Part shown: in pieces, positions 18,375 to 27,568 of the stretch
Position numbering within the stretch: position 1 is the first letter of the stretch
Layout of the letters: every line of letters starts with the position of its first letter
Assembly (NCBI GenBank): GCA_036734945.1
Contig: DAIMXP010000001.1
Coordinates: 62,001 to 126,000 of the forward strand
Length of the DNA: 64,000 nucleotides
Direction of reading: 5' to 3'
DNA from: UBA4733 sp036734945
GTDB taxonomy: Bacteria > Chloroflexota > UBA4733
The notes under the pieces: generated by a model
Told to the model about the DNA's origin: nothing
Seen by the model: the letters and a program-made list of their open reading frames with translations, nothing else
Database searches by the model: none
Made by a program: the position numbers and the translations under genes

Positions 18375-19748
18375 ATGTCAACCCGACGTACCTTCCTGCG
18401 AGCAACGGTAGCCCTGCTACCTGCCGTCGCGTTGGCCGCATGCGGCGGCCCATTGAGCACGACTCGCTTGCCCGCTTCGACTACCGTCACCGCGCCAAAG
18501 GCGACGGTGGCGCCTGCGGCGGCGGTGGCGAGTGGCCCGGCCCAGCTCAGTTTCGTCACCTGGGGCGGCGTCGACGAGGTCAAGGTGCGGCAGGGCTACA
18601 CCGACCAGTTCACGAAGGATCACCCTGCCGTCAAAGTTACTTTTACGCCGACGCCGAATGATTACTGGAACGCCTTGCAGGCCCGCATGGCCGGCGGCGA
18701 GGCGCCCGACGTCTATTACCTGGAACCGGCGCACACCATTGAACTGCAGTGCCGTAATGCCCTGCTCGCGCTTGACGCCTACGTCCAACGCGATAAGTTC
18801 GATCTCTCCGACTTCTATCCCGACGCGGTGCGCGAATACACCGTCGGCGGCAAGCTCTGGGCACTCGCGCGCGACTTTGCCAACCAGGATATCTTCTATA
18901 ATGTCGATCTCTTCAAGCAGAAGGGCCTGCCGTTGCCGCCCAAGAAGTTTGACGCCGCCGGTTGGACGTTCAATGACTTCCTCCTGGCCTGTCAGCAACT
19001 GACCAGTGGCACCGCTCCAAACAAAACCTTCGGCTTCGCCGTGCCGCAGGGCTTCCGCGCCTACATGGCCTTTGTCTGGTCCAACGGCGGCGACATCGTG
19101 ACCAGCGCTGATGCCAAGCCGGCGCTCGACCAACCGAACGCCGTCGAGGGCCTGCAATTCCTGGAAGATTTGGTCGGCAAGTATCAGGTCGCGCCGACGC
19201 CGGCCGATCTCAAGGCGCAAAACGCCAACAACCTGTTCTTCACCGGGCGGCTTGGCATGGTCACGTCGATCCCGGCCAGCCTGGCGCAGTTCCGTTCCGG
19301 CGTCAAGGGCTTTCAGTGGGATGTCGCCCCGCCGCCGCTCGGTCCGCACGGTACGAAGCGGCAGGTGGGCGGCGGCGGGGCCGGCTTCGGTGTCTACGGT
19401 CAGACCAAATACCCCGATCAGTCCTGGCAGTTCATGCAATGGATCACCGGCGTGAAGGTCCAGGAGCAAGAGGTTGATTCCGGCACCTCGATGGGTTCGC
19501 GCCTGTCGGTGGGCGACTACTTTGTCAAGGTCAACCAGGGCAAGGATCCCCAGAACGTGCAAATGTTCGTCGATGCCTCCAAGACCTCGTTGCACACCGA
19601 CCCGCACGCCTCCAACTGGCTGGAGATCCAGACAGTGCTCGGCAAGGAGCTCGCCGGCATCTGGGATGCCAGCAAGCCGGCCAAGGATGCCACCGCCGAG
19701 GCCGCCCGCCAGATGACGCCGCTGCTCGGCCAGCCTTGCAGCCAGTGA
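18375..19748 (+). CDS. Sugar ABC transporter substrate-binding lipoprotein
   Basis: 457 residues from ATG 18375, preceded by AAGGAG. The leader RRTFLRATVALLPAVALAACG is a twin-arginine-like lipoprotein signal. The body is a family 1 solute-binding protein: YTDQFTKDHPAVKVTF, APDVYYLEPAHT, FDAAGWTFNDFLLACQQL, FVWSNGGDIV and GGGGAGFGVYGQTKYPDQSW. It is a tandem paralogue of the preceding gene. No permease genes accompany this pair on the plus strand, so they may share the MalF/MalG pair across the divergent promoter. Confidence 0.9.
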   Translation: MSTRRTFLRATVALLPAVALAACGGPLSTTRLPASTTVTAPKATVAPAAAVASGPAQLSFVTWGGVDEVKVRQGYTDQFTKDHPAVKVTFTPTPNDYWNALQARMAGGEAPDVYYLEPAHTIELQCRNALLALDAYVQRDKFDLSDFYPDAVREYTVGGKLWALARDFANQDIFYNVDLFKQKGLPLPPKKFDAAGWTFNDFLLACQQLTSGTAPNKTFGFAVPQGFRAYMAFVWSNGGDIVTSADAKPALDQPNAVEGLQFLEDLVGKYQVAPTPADLKAQNANNLFFTGRLGMVTSIPASLAQFRSGVKGFQWDVAPPPLGPHGTKRQVGGGGAGFGVYGQTKYPDQSWQFMQWITGVKVQEQEVDSGTSMGSRLSVGDYFVKVNQGKDPQNVQMFVDASKTSLHTDPHASNWLEIQTVLGKELAGIWDASKPAKDATAEAARQMTPLLGQPCSQ

Positions 19749-19814
19749 CGTCGCGTACCGGCTCGCTCCCGGTGGCGCCGGAGGGACTGCTGCCCTTTGT
19801 CGCCCACGCTGGCG

Positions 19815-21317
19815 CTAGGCGCCTGCCGGTGGCGCCGTGCCTTTGACGAACTCGACCGGCCAGCGCAGCGTGCGCTCCTCAAGCGTCGTCTCGGCGCAGA
19901 CGCGCGCCCCTCGCCGTTTGAGTTCTTCAAGCATGTCCAGACGCGCCTGCCAGGGGAGGAGCTCCAGCTCGCGCTGGAAGAAGCTGATGCCCTGCACGAC
20001 GAAAGCCACCGACGCCTCCGCATCGCGGAAGACCCAGTCGGCCCGGTGCGGCACGACGTTCACATCCTGGAAGCCGGCGGCACGAAACCAGGCGGACACC
20101 TCGCCTTCGGCAGGCAGACGCCCGGGCAACAGCGCCGGGGTGCCGTCGTCGCTGTGCTTCCCGGCGAGTTGGAAGATTGGCTGGAACCAGTCGCGCAGCC
20201 AGGGCTGATCGAAGGCAGCCTGGCAGGCGACCTCCATAGCCACGAGGCCACCGGGATGGGTAACGCGCCGCAACTCCGCCAGGGCCGTGGGCGCGTCAGC
20301 GAGGTGCAGGAACGACATGCCCACGCTGGCGTCGAACTGGCCGTCGCGGAACATGGGCAGGCGCTCGGCGTGCGCTCGCAGGAAGCGGACGTTCTTGGCG
20401 CGGCGCTGCTTGGCCTTGGTCTGGGCACGCTCCAGCATGCCGGGCGATGGGTCAATGCCGACGATGCTACCCTCGGGGCCGACGGCCTCCCAGAGTCCAC
20501 CCTCGAAGGTCTGGCTGGCCATGCCGCAGCCGGCTTCGAGGAGCCGCATCCCCGTCCGGAGTTCGGCAAAGGCGGTGAAGGCCCGACGCAGCTCCAGCGC
20601 ACCGGGCGCCATCGCCGCCACCTGCCGGTCCCAGCCCTCGAACAGGTTGAACTGGGAGAGGTAGATGAGCTCCAGCCGCCGAGCCAGGTACCCGGATGCC
20701 GCCAGGATGCGGCGCACTTCCTGGTAGTGTGCTTCACCGGCGGCCGTCTGGACCACCACCCGCCGCCCCTCCTGCACCTCCAGGGCAAGCAGGTTAGAGG
20801 CGATGCCGGCCAGCAGTTCGTCGTCGAGGGCGTAGCCGACCCAGGGGCGGTGGCGCTTGCCCCGGATGAACTCCTCTTCGGGGATGGCGCCGTAGTGGCG
20901 GACGGCGGCGTGGTTCTCGCTGAAGGTGACGACGCCATAGACCCGGACCACGGCGCCGAAGCTTCGCTCGGCGATGAAGCGATGCAGGCGGTCGGTCGCC
21001 TCGGCGCCGATGTCGGGCGTGACGTGAATGCGCCCGTTCCGCTCATGGGCAACTATGGCGGCGGTGGAGACGAGCACCTCGTGGGCGGCGGTGCGCCCGA
21101 AGCGAACCGGGATCGGGTAGGCGTCGAGGGTCTGGGTGCGCAGAGGCTCCTGCCAGTAGGTGACATCGAGTTGGGCGGCCTCCTGCGCGAGTTGGTCCTG
21201 CACGTCGTAGTCGAAGAACTCCTTGTCCAGACCGGCCAGCCAGGGATCGACGATCAGGCCGTGCTGCAGGAAAGCACGCAGGTCGTCCTCAAGGCCGGCC
21301 AGTAAAGATGCTGGCAT
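19815..21317 (-). CDS. SAM-dependent methyltransferase with long N-terminal region
   Basis: 500 residues from ATG 21317, which has GGAGG six bases before it. The C-terminal half is a class I methyltransferase: motif I LLEAGCGMAS, then IVGIDPSPGMLERAQ, LRAHAERLPMFRDGQFDAS and LRRVTHPGGLVAMEV. The N-terminal ~240 residues (KEFFDYDVQDQLAQEAAQL, VRVYGVVTFSENHAAVRHYG) are not recognised and may bind or position the substrate. The substrate is unknown. It is convergent with the binding-protein gene, 66 bp apart, and monocistronic. Confidence 0.75.
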   Translation of the reverse strand: MPASLLAGLEDDLRAFLQHGLIVDPWLAGLDKEFFDYDVQDQLAQEAAQLDVTYWQEPLRTQTLDAYPIPVRFGRTAAHEVLVSTAAIVAHERNGRIHVTPDIGAEATDRLHRFIAERSFGAVVRVYGVVTFSENHAAVRHYGAIPEEEFIRGKRHRPWVGYALDDELLAGIASNLLALEVQEGRRVVVQTAAGEAHYQEVRRILAASGYLARRLELIYLSQFNLFEGWDRQVAAMAPGALELRRAFTAFAELRTGMRLLEAGCGMASQTFEGGLWEAVGPEGSIVGIDPSPGMLERAQTKAKQRRAKNVRFLRAHAERLPMFRDGQFDASVGMSFLHLADAPTALAELRRVTHPGGLVAMEVACQAAFDQPWLRDWFQPIFQLAGKHSDDGTPALLPGRLPAEGEVSAWFRAAGFQDVNVVPHRADWVFRDAEASVAFVVQGISFFQRELELLPWQARLDMLEELKRRGARVCAETTLEERTLRWPVEFVKGTAPPAGA

Positions 21318-21595
21318 GGGCTTCCTCCGGTTTCTCCAGGGTGTCGGGGTATGCGGTGGGTTGGGTAGATCATGATAGCGGCTCCTCGGCATGGCCGAGC
21401 CACCATCCAAATGGGGGGGGGCCGGAATCTCCTAATGTTCGATATCCCGTTGCTCCGACCCCACACTGGTTCGAGCGTACCGCCGCTCCTCGGCAGGCGG
21501 TCGATCCTCGTTCACGCCGGACCCGTCTACTGTCGTTGCCTCACTAATCCTGTTGGAGGGTCCACAACCGCAGGTTTCGTGGAGAGGAGCGTGCC

Positions 21596-22279
21596 GTGCG
21601 CATTCTGGTGCTCTCCGCCAGCCGGCTGCTCCGCCTGCTGCTTGAGGATGTCCTGTCGCCGTTTACCCGGACGCATAACTTGACGGTGGAAGCGGCAACG
21701 CTGTCGGAGGTCCGGGCTGCGCATGACGATCCGGTGGTCCTGCTGTCCTTCGAGCGGTGGGACCCTCCGGCGGCGCAACTGGTGGGCGAGCTCAGTGCCG
21801 CAGCGAGCGTGTACGTCATCCTTGCTGGTCCCTTGCCACCCGCCAGCTACCTGACGATCCTCGGGGCTGGTGCGACCGATGCCGCCGTGGAAGATCCCGT
21901 CGCGTTACACGCGCTGGCGCTCAAGCTGCACCGGTGGCAGCGGGAGGTGCGCGGGCCCCGCTGGCAGATCGGGGACTTGCTGGTTGACGCGGTGGAGCAA
22001 CGGATCGGCTGGCGAGGGCGCTGGGAAGGGCTGAGCCCGGCGGAGGTGCGGCTGCTCTGGGCGCTCTTCCAGGCGGCTGTGGCTGGGCGTGGGCTGCGGG
22101 CGCAGCAGCTGGCCGTACGGTTGGGGATCACGGAGGGTTCCGTGCGCAACGTCGTGCAGCGGGTGCGACGAGCAATCGAGGAGCAACTGGGCCATCCGGC
22201 AGTGCTGCGGCACGATGCCGTGCGGGGGTACTTCCTGATGCTGGAGGAGCCGACTTCCCCCGCGTCATCAACTCGGTGA
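21596..22279 (+). CDS. Winged-helix transcriptional regulator with receiver-like N-terminus
   Basis: 227 residues from GTG 21596. The first ~110 residues have the alternating strand/helix pattern of a receiver domain (MRILVLSASRLLRLLLEDV, VVLLSFERWDPP, VYVILAGPLPP) but lack the usual acidic pair and a clear phospho-acceptor aspartate. The C-terminal domain (ISEL-like region WEGLSPAEVRLLWALFQAA, LGITEGSVRNVVQRVRRAI, LRHDAVRGYFLML) matches an OmpR-type winged helix. It may therefore be a phosphorylation-independent regulator. It lies just before the MauE-lipoprotein-cysteine-rich cluster and could control it. Confidence 0.65.
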   Translation: MRILVLSASRLLRLLLEDVLSPFTRTHNLTVEAATLSEVRAAHDDPVVLLSFERWDPPAAQLVGELSAAASVYVILAGPLPPASYLTILGAGATDAAVEDPVALHALALKLHRWQREVRGPRWQIGDLLVDAVEQRIGWRGRWEGLSPAEVRLLWALFQAAVAGRGLRAQQLAVRLGITEGSVRNVVQRVRRAIEEQLGHPAVLRHDAVRGYFLMLEEPTSPASSTR

Positions 22280-22393
22280 CAGAGAACAGCGCGGTGTCAC
22301 GCCCAGAATGACACGGCCGCTGGTAGGGTATCGGCAGTCAATCCATCGGGTGCTGTGTGGTTCCAATGCCGGTAGCGCAACGGAGGACGGTCG

Positions 22394-22576
22394 ATGACGC
22401 CGACAGTTGCGGCGCAGGTGTTGCTGGTGCTTCGGCTGACGCTGGGGCTGATCTTTCTGGTGTCCGCGATCACCAAGCTGCGCCATCCCGCGGCCTTTGT
22501 GCGGGGCGTGCTGGAGTATCGGGTGTTGCCCCATCCGTTAGCGATGATGCGCACCCGCATGTGTACCAGGCAGTAA
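22394..22576 (+). pseudogene. Truncated MauE/DoxX-type membrane protein
   Basis: ATG 22394 has an excellent ribosome site (GGAGGACGGTCG). The product LLVLRLTLGLIFLVSAITKL then RHPAAFVRGVLEYRVLP is the first membrane segment and conserved loop of the MauE/DoxX redox-associated family, normally ~140-170 residues with four spans. After ~50 residues the sequence becomes MRTRMCTRQ and stops, so about two thirds of the protein is missing. The stop overlaps the ATG of the next lipoprotein (TAATG), as expected if a deletion joined the two. MauE proteins are known from methylamine dehydrogenase maturation, where they help disulfide formation in the small subunit. Confidence 0.55.
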
Positions 22577-24066
22577 TGCAAACCTCCTTGCTGGCGCGCC
22601 GCGCCGTACTCCGGACGCTCGCGGGCGGAGCGGCAGTGGCGCTAAGCGGGTGCGCGGCGTCCCTGCCACCCTTGCCCTTCCGGCCGACGCCCGTTCCTAC
22701 CGCCATCACCATCGTGGTCGGTGACGCCTATGTTCGCGCCAGCGGCGATGCAGCCCAACGCGCGACGCAGACGATGCAGGTGGATAGCGCGGTGATGAAG
22801 TGGGCGGCGGCGGCGGCGGAGGCACTGCACAGACAAGTGGCGCTCACCGTGCGCGCGGCCGACCTTCTCCATGCCACCTTCTGGCAAGAAGTGACGACTG
22901 GCGCAGCACCGGCGGAGCAGCCACTATACCTCGCCAGCCACGCCATGCTCTGGCGTCTGCGCGCCGGCGGGCTGGCCGCGGACCTTGGCAGCCAGATTGC
23001 GCGGGACAAGGGTCTGACGCGCGGGCGGCTGCATCCCGACGCTGGCGCCGCGCTGCAATGGCGCGGTCAGCAAACGGGGCTGCCCGTGGCGCTCTGGCCG
23101 GTGCTGGCGGCGACCGATGCGCGGCTGCCGGCGCCACCGGATTCTTGGACGTGGCTGGATGCCGCCAGACTGCCCACCGGCAGCGGCTGGCCGGTACAGC
23201 TTATGCCGAACACGCCACCACTGGAGGCCTGGCTGTGGCCCCAGCAGGCCGACCTCGCCACGGCGGACGGCGCAACGCTGTTGATCGACGATCTGGCCGG
23301 AGTCGCCGCCCTGACCGCCTACGCCCAAGCGTTCGGGCCGGCGGGCGCCTTGAGTCCGTTGCCGGGTGGCGGGGCGCCAGGCGGCTCAACACCGCAAGCA
23401 GCTCAAGCGTGGACAGCGCAGGCGGTTGCCCAAAGGGACCAACAGGTGCAGATGCGGCAGGTCGCGACCTGGTTCCCGGTCGATGAATGGCCGTCAAGCA
23501 CCACCGGGCCGCATCCTTGGAGTGACGCGGTCGGACCGCTGCGTCGCCTTGCTCCACCGGGCGCCACCCAATCCGGCCTACCCATAGTCACCTATGGGCT
23601 CGGCATCCCCACCGCTACGGTCAAGCCCGATCTCATGTACCAGGTAGGGCGGGCCTTGCAAGACGCGGCGCCGGGGTTCCTGGCCTACTCGCCGTTCGCG
23701 ACGGACCTGACTGTGGCCGGGTTGCAACGCCGGTGGGTCCAGCTCGCCCCGGACCAGGCAGCGACCCTGGCAGAGCTATTCGCGCTCCGCCTCCGCCCCG
23801 TCTGGGGTGTGCCACGGCCGCCGTTCGCCCTCGGCAACTGGCCGCTGGGCGATCTGGACACGATCGCCGAGGCAGCACAGTTCAACGGCACGGGACCGGC
23901 TGGAGCGATCTCTCACCAGGCCGAGACATCTGCCATGCTCGCGGCGCTGACCAAGAGCATAAGCTTGGTGACGGCACTGGGCACTCTGCCGCCGGCAACC
24001 GTTGCTGCCAATGCGAGCCATCTCCTTTCGGTTATCTTTACGCTTATGGCGCAAACAGCAGGCTAA
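22576..24066 (+). CDS. Lipoprotein resembling a diverged solute-binding protein, copy 1
   Basis: 496 residues. LLARRAVLRTLAGGAAVALSGC is a lipoprotein signal. The body has weak features of family 1 binding proteins: a start of PTPVPTAITIVVGDAY, LPVALWPVLAATDARLPAPP followed by SWTWLDAARLP (the hinge segment with the Pro/Trp pattern), and a late helix-rich region. It shares its whole layout with the interrupted gene at 24404-26023 (LPPLPFRPTPVP, EQPLYLASHAMLWRL, LEAWLWPQQADL, HPWSDAVGPLRRLAPPG). No transporter genes are adjacent. No ribosome site precedes ATG 22576, probably because a deletion removed it. Function unknown. Confidence 0.65.
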   Translation: MQTSLLARRAVLRTLAGGAAVALSGCAASLPPLPFRPTPVPTAITIVVGDAYVRASGDAAQRATQTMQVDSAVMKWAAAAAEALHRQVALTVRAADLLHATFWQEVTTGAAPAEQPLYLASHAMLWRLRAGGLAADLGSQIARDKGLTRGRLHPDAGAALQWRGQQTGLPVALWPVLAATDARLPAPPDSWTWLDAARLPTGSGWPVQLMPNTPPLEAWLWPQQADLATADGATLLIDDLAGVAALTAYAQAFGPAGALSPLPGGGAPGGSTPQAAQAWTAQAVAQRDQQVQMRQVATWFPVDEWPSSTTGPHPWSDAVGPLRRLAPPGATQSGLPIVTYGLGIPTATVKPDLMYQVGRALQDAAPGFLAYSPFATDLTVAGLQRRWVQLAPDQAATLAELFALRLRPVWGVPRPPFALGNWPLGDLDTIAEAAQFNGTGPAGAISHQAETSAMLAALTKSISLVTALGTLPPATVAANASHLLSVIFTLMAQTAG

Positions 24067-24130
24067 AGCGGCTGCGCGACCGGAGGGAGCGCCAGCGAGT
24101 GCGGAGCGCTCGCGCCACTGGAGGTGCTTA

Positions 24131-24379
24131 ATGACGACCAGGCCAAGGTCTCCAACGCCTGGCGGAATACGTCGCTGCTTCCGTTGAGCATTGTTTACAG
24201 CGGCCGGCGTCGCTCTGGCGGTTCCCGGCATGGCGAGCGCGCAGAGCTGTGACTGCCCTGGCTGCTTCTACTGCTGTGATACCAGCACGGACACGTACTA
24301 TTGCTGTCAGTACAATACCGGCGGCTGCCCTGGAGGAAATTGCACGCAAATATGTAGTGGGTTCGGCTGTTGTTCGTGA
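24131..24379 (+). pseudogene. Cysteine-rich secreted peptide with a TGA in its leader
   Basis: ATG 24131 has a strong GGAGGTG site eight bases away. The reading begins MTTRPRSPTPGGIRRCFR, meets TGA at 24185-24187, and continues in the same frame as ALFTAAGVALAVPGMASAQ, a perfect hydrophobic core and signal-peptidase site. A CGA-to-TGA change would explain this. The mature part, about 45 residues, has 12 cysteines (CDCPGCFYCC, YYCCQYNTGGCPGGNC, GFGCCS). Translation might instead restart at TTG 24191. The product would be a small, heavily disulfide-bonded or metal-binding exported peptide. It lies between two paralogous lipoprotein genes and near a broken MauE gene. Confidence 0.5.
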
Positions 24380-24403
24380 AGGCAGTGTTGACGCGGCGGT
24401 GAC

Positions 24404-26023
24404 ATGAGTAGCATGCCAGACGAAACATGCTCGCCGCCGCGACCGAAAGGACGCGTTCAACTGATCGGCGGTAGGGCATTCAGCGGTACCGGCAGCCCTC
24501 GTTTCTCGCGGCGATGCGTGCTGCTCGCCCTATCACAGATCGTGGCTGGCAGCGTAGCGCTCGGCGGGAGCGGCTGCGCGGCGGCTTTGCCGCCCCTCCC
24601 CTTCCGGCCGACGCCTGTCCCCATCCGCATCACGGTTGTGGTCGGTGATGCCTATACCCACGTCCAAGGGGATCCGCGTGATCCCCAACAGTCGTCCAGT
24701 GCGCAACTGGTCGCTGATGGGGCAATCCAGCAGTGGGCAAAAGCCGCCGAGGCGACGCTGCAAGGCAAGGTCGCTCTCACGGTGCGTGCTGCAGACATGA
24801 TCCACAGTTCCTTCTAGCAGGAGGCCACCCTCAACACCGCCAGTGGTACCGGGTCCGACCACGAGCAGCCGCTCTACCTGGCCAGCCATGCCATGCTCCG
24901 GCGCCTGTGGTCCGGCGGCATCTTGGCGGACCTGGCACCGCTGCTCGCCCGCGAGCACGCTGGGCGGGAGCAACTCTCGCCGGACGCCCTGGCCAGTTTG
25001 CAGTGGGCTGGGGCGCAGGCGGGGTTGCCTGTGGCGCTGTGGCCGCAGTTGGCGGCGACCGACGCCCGCCTGCCGGCGCCACCAGCCGCCTGGACCTGGG
25101 CCGACGCTGCGGTGATCCCCGCCGGGGCAGGCAACTGGCCCGTCCAGCTCTTCCCCCTCGCCCCGACCCTGGAGGCCTGGCTCTGGCCGCAGCAGGCCGA
25201 CCTGCTCACCGCCGATGGCGCCAAGACGCTGATCGATCAGCCGGCCGGGATCGCTGCCAGCAGCGCCTATGCGCAGGCCTTCGGTCCCCCACCGGCACTG
25301 AGCCCGCTGCCTGGGGGCGGAGCGCCGGCTGATCTGGGAGTGCTCGACGCCGCCCAGGCCAAGATCTACAACGCCTGGGCTGAGGCGGCACTGTCACTGC
25401 GTGACCAGCAGATTCAGCAGCGGCAGGTGAGCGTCTGGTTTCCGACCGAGGAGTGGCCGCCGGCGACACCGGCGCCGCACCCCTGGCAGGATGCGGTGGG
25501 GCCGCTGCGCCGTCTGGCGCCACCGGGAGCGGCCGCGACGGGCGTGCCGATCATTGTCTACGGCCTGGGCATCCGCGCTGACGCCGCTCAGCCCGATGTG
25601 CTCTGGCAAGCTGCGCACGCCTTACAAGCTGCCGCTCCTGGCTATCTGGTCTACTCGCCGTTTACTGCCGACCAGACGGCCGAGGGACTCCGCAAGCGCT
25701 GGAGCCACCTGGCGGCCGATCAGGCAGCAGTGCTCGCCGCCGTGCTCAAGCTGCGTTTGCGTCCGGTCTGGGGCGTGCCGACGCCCTGGCCGCGGGGGCA
25801 GTTCGCGGCGCCCTCCGATGTCGTGACGCCTGCCTACTGGCAGCGGCGCATCAGCGCGGTGGACAACGCCGGGGAACAGGACTTTTCGCGTATTCTGACC
25901 GAACTAATTGGGACTTTCAGTCTGGTCCTGGGGCTCGGATTGCTGTCGCCACCGCAGGCCGCCACCAACATGGTGCAGGCGCTCCTCTCGCTCATGCCGC
26001 TGATGCAGGTGCATCCGACGTGA
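24404..26023 (+). pseudogene. Lipoprotein resembling a diverged solute-binding protein, copy 2, with a TAG
   Basis: One frame from ATG 24404 to 26023 is broken only by TAG at 24815-24817. The paralogue at 22576 has F-W-Q-E at that place; here it reads F-stop-Q-E, so TGG became TAG. The N-terminus has SRRCVLLALSQIVAGSVALG then GSGC, a lipoprotein signal. The second part (EQPLYLASHAMLRRLWSGG, LPVALWPQLAATDARLPAPP, LEAWLWPQQADLLTADGAK, HPWQDAVGPLRRLAPPG) is otherwise intact and well conserved. The loss is therefore recent, or is a base error. Function unknown. Confidence 0.65.
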
Positions 26024-26036
26024 GGGAGAAGCAGCG

Positions 26037-26376
26037 ATGAAGGAGGAGGGTTGGCGCTCCCGCCTGATTGAGCAGCCGCGTTGGCACGCGCCGGTGGAGC
26101 AGCACTATTGCCAGGTCCATCCCGCTACCCGTGCTGTCGACCGCTGCGACCGCTGCGACCCCGCGCCTGGCGATGCTCCAGATGGCCGGCACACTGAGCG
26201 CGGATCATCCGCCGGCAACGCTCGTGCTCAAGGGGCACGGCTTCCAGGCCGGCGAAGTCGTGAAAGTTTCGGGAGAGGTCGATGGGCCGGGGGCGCTGAT
26301 GGGACCGACCAGCACATATTCGATGCTGATCGCAGTTCCAGATATCGGGCCGGCAAGCCACGGTGGTCAGGTATAG
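26037..26376 (+). pseudogene. Broken gene with B-box-like zinc motif at its start
   Basis: ATG 26037 follows GAGAAGCAGCG, 13 bp after the preceding stop. It reads ...VEQHYCQVHPATRAVDRCDRC, close to the C-x-x-HP...AV-x-R-C-x-x-C pattern that opens many small zinc-binding bacterial membrane proteins. The reading then becomes Pro/Asp-rich and unlike protein. The other frame carries more plausible sequence (AMLQMAGTLSADHPPATLV, LKGHGFQAGEVVKVSGEV) ending at 26376. A frameshifted single gene of ~110 codons is the best reading, but two unrelated short frames are possible. Confidence 0.3.
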
Positions 26377-26415
26377 TGCGTGTGAAATGGCCGGGAGACT
26401 TACGGAGCGCTGCTG

Positions 26416-26622
26416 ATGGCAACACTTACCCAGGTCGCTGATATCGCGGTGCATGAACTGACTGTCGAGGAAGCTTGGGACCGTTTCAATCGGGCTGCTC
26501 TCCGAAACCTCAAGATGAGCGGTGAGGAGTTCATTGCGGCGTGGGATACTGGGAAGTTGGCCCACGATCCCGATCAACCGGGGATCGTGCGCGTAGTCCT
26601 GCTTCGCCCCGTTGGCAGATAG
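26416..26622 (+). CDS. Small conserved-type protein of unknown function
   Basis: 68 residues. The middle part, LTVEEAWDRFNRAALRNLKM then SGEEFIAAWDTGKLAHDPDQ, is a helical module that I associate with short hypothetical proteins in Actinobacteria and Chloroflexota; no function is known to me. ATG 26416 is preceded by GGAG at 26395 and GGAGCG at 26404. The 239 bp after it (26623-26861) hold nothing recognisable. Confidence 0.5.
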   Translation: MATLTQVADIAVHELTVEEAWDRFNRAALRNLKMSGEEFIAAWDTGKLAHDPDQPGIVRVVLLRPVGR

Positions 26623-26861
26623 CAGTGCCCATCAGGCCGTCAGGACGTTTGCCGGCGCGTTTCAACAAGCAATTGCCTGCGTGACGCTGTCACCTGGCCG
26701 CACCTCCGCAAAGCTATTGCAACGAAGCAGGCGTGCGGATAGGACGATGAACCGCTTGGCAGGGACAGCCTGTTGTTCAGCGTGGTCGGAGGGATGACCA
26801 TGTGTTTGGGCTTGGGAAAGCGCCCTGAGGGCGCCCCGCAGCCCGATAGACCCGTCTGCAG

Positions 26862-27467
26862 TTACGCCAGGAAGGACCGTACGGGCAATTGCAGGCCGGG
26901 GAAGACGTCGCCGCCATCCAGTACACCGTCATGGTCGACCGTCTGCGCGCTGCCATCGGCGTGGTAGACCACGACCTGATTGGTCTCCGGGTAGACCAGC
27001 CAGAGTAGCCGCAGATCGGTACTCAGCCAGTCTCGCACCTTTTCTTGCACCATGGTTGCTGTATCATCCGGCGAGATCACTTCGGCCACAAAGTCCGGCT
27101 GCGTTTCGTCCGCTTTACGCGGCGGGCGCCCGTCGGGATACTTGCCGGCGGCGACAAAAGCAACGTCGGCCATGCGGGCATGATGGATGTCGCCTTTGAT
27201 GCGGAAGCGCACCTCCCCGCTCATCATGCGACCCAGGCGACGTTCATTGACGAACTGCCGAAGCTCGGCAGCCAAGTCCAACTCAATCGCCCCATGATCG
27301 GGTCCTGGTACCATCCACTCCCTCAGTTCACCGTCAACTAACTCGCGCAGGATGTCGTCCTCCGGCATGCGGTCGAGGTCATCCACTGTCAATCGTTGCC
27401 GGGGCGGCACTTGACCGCGGGTTGGAATGGAAACCTCCTCAACGGTCGTTGGGTGCGATGTGGCCAT
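26862..27467 (-). CDS. Uma2 (DUF820) family putative nuclease, copy 3
   Basis: 201 residues. The family signatures appear in order: LTVDDLDRMPEDDILRELVD, ARMADVAFVAAGKYPDGRP, PDFVAEVISPDDTATMVQEK, and LLWLVYPETNQVVVYHADG, ending in LDGGDVFPGLQLPV. It belongs to a different subgroup from copies 1 and 2 and is nearer to copies 4-6. The ATG start has GGAGCGAACG upstream. It is transcribed away from the S9 remnant. Confidence 0.85.
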   Translation of the reverse strand: MATSHPTTVEEVSIPTRGQVPPRQRLTVDDLDRMPEDDILRELVDGELREWMVPGPDHGAIELDLAAELRQFVNERRLGRMMSGEVRFRIKGDIHHARMADVAFVAAGKYPDGRPPRKADETQPDFVAEVISPDDTATMVQEKVRDWLSTDLRLLWLVYPETNQVVVYHADGSAQTVDHDGVLDGGDVFPGLQLPVRSFLA

Positions 27468-27568
27468 AGTCGTTCGCTCCTCTCTGGCAGGTGACCAAGG
27501 GTAGCATGTGCGACGAGGCCGCGGCCGAGCGTGACCATCAACGCGGAGGTGTTGTACGATCCGCGCTT

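Noticed and set aside
24185..24187. TGA as a selenocysteine codon in the cysteine-rich peptide
   Set aside because: The TGA is in the signal-peptide region, where selenocysteine makes no sense, and no SECIS-like hairpin is evident after it.
26623..26861. Extra gene between the small protein and Uma2 copy 3
   Set aside because: Short frames only, with no start signal and no recognisable sequence.
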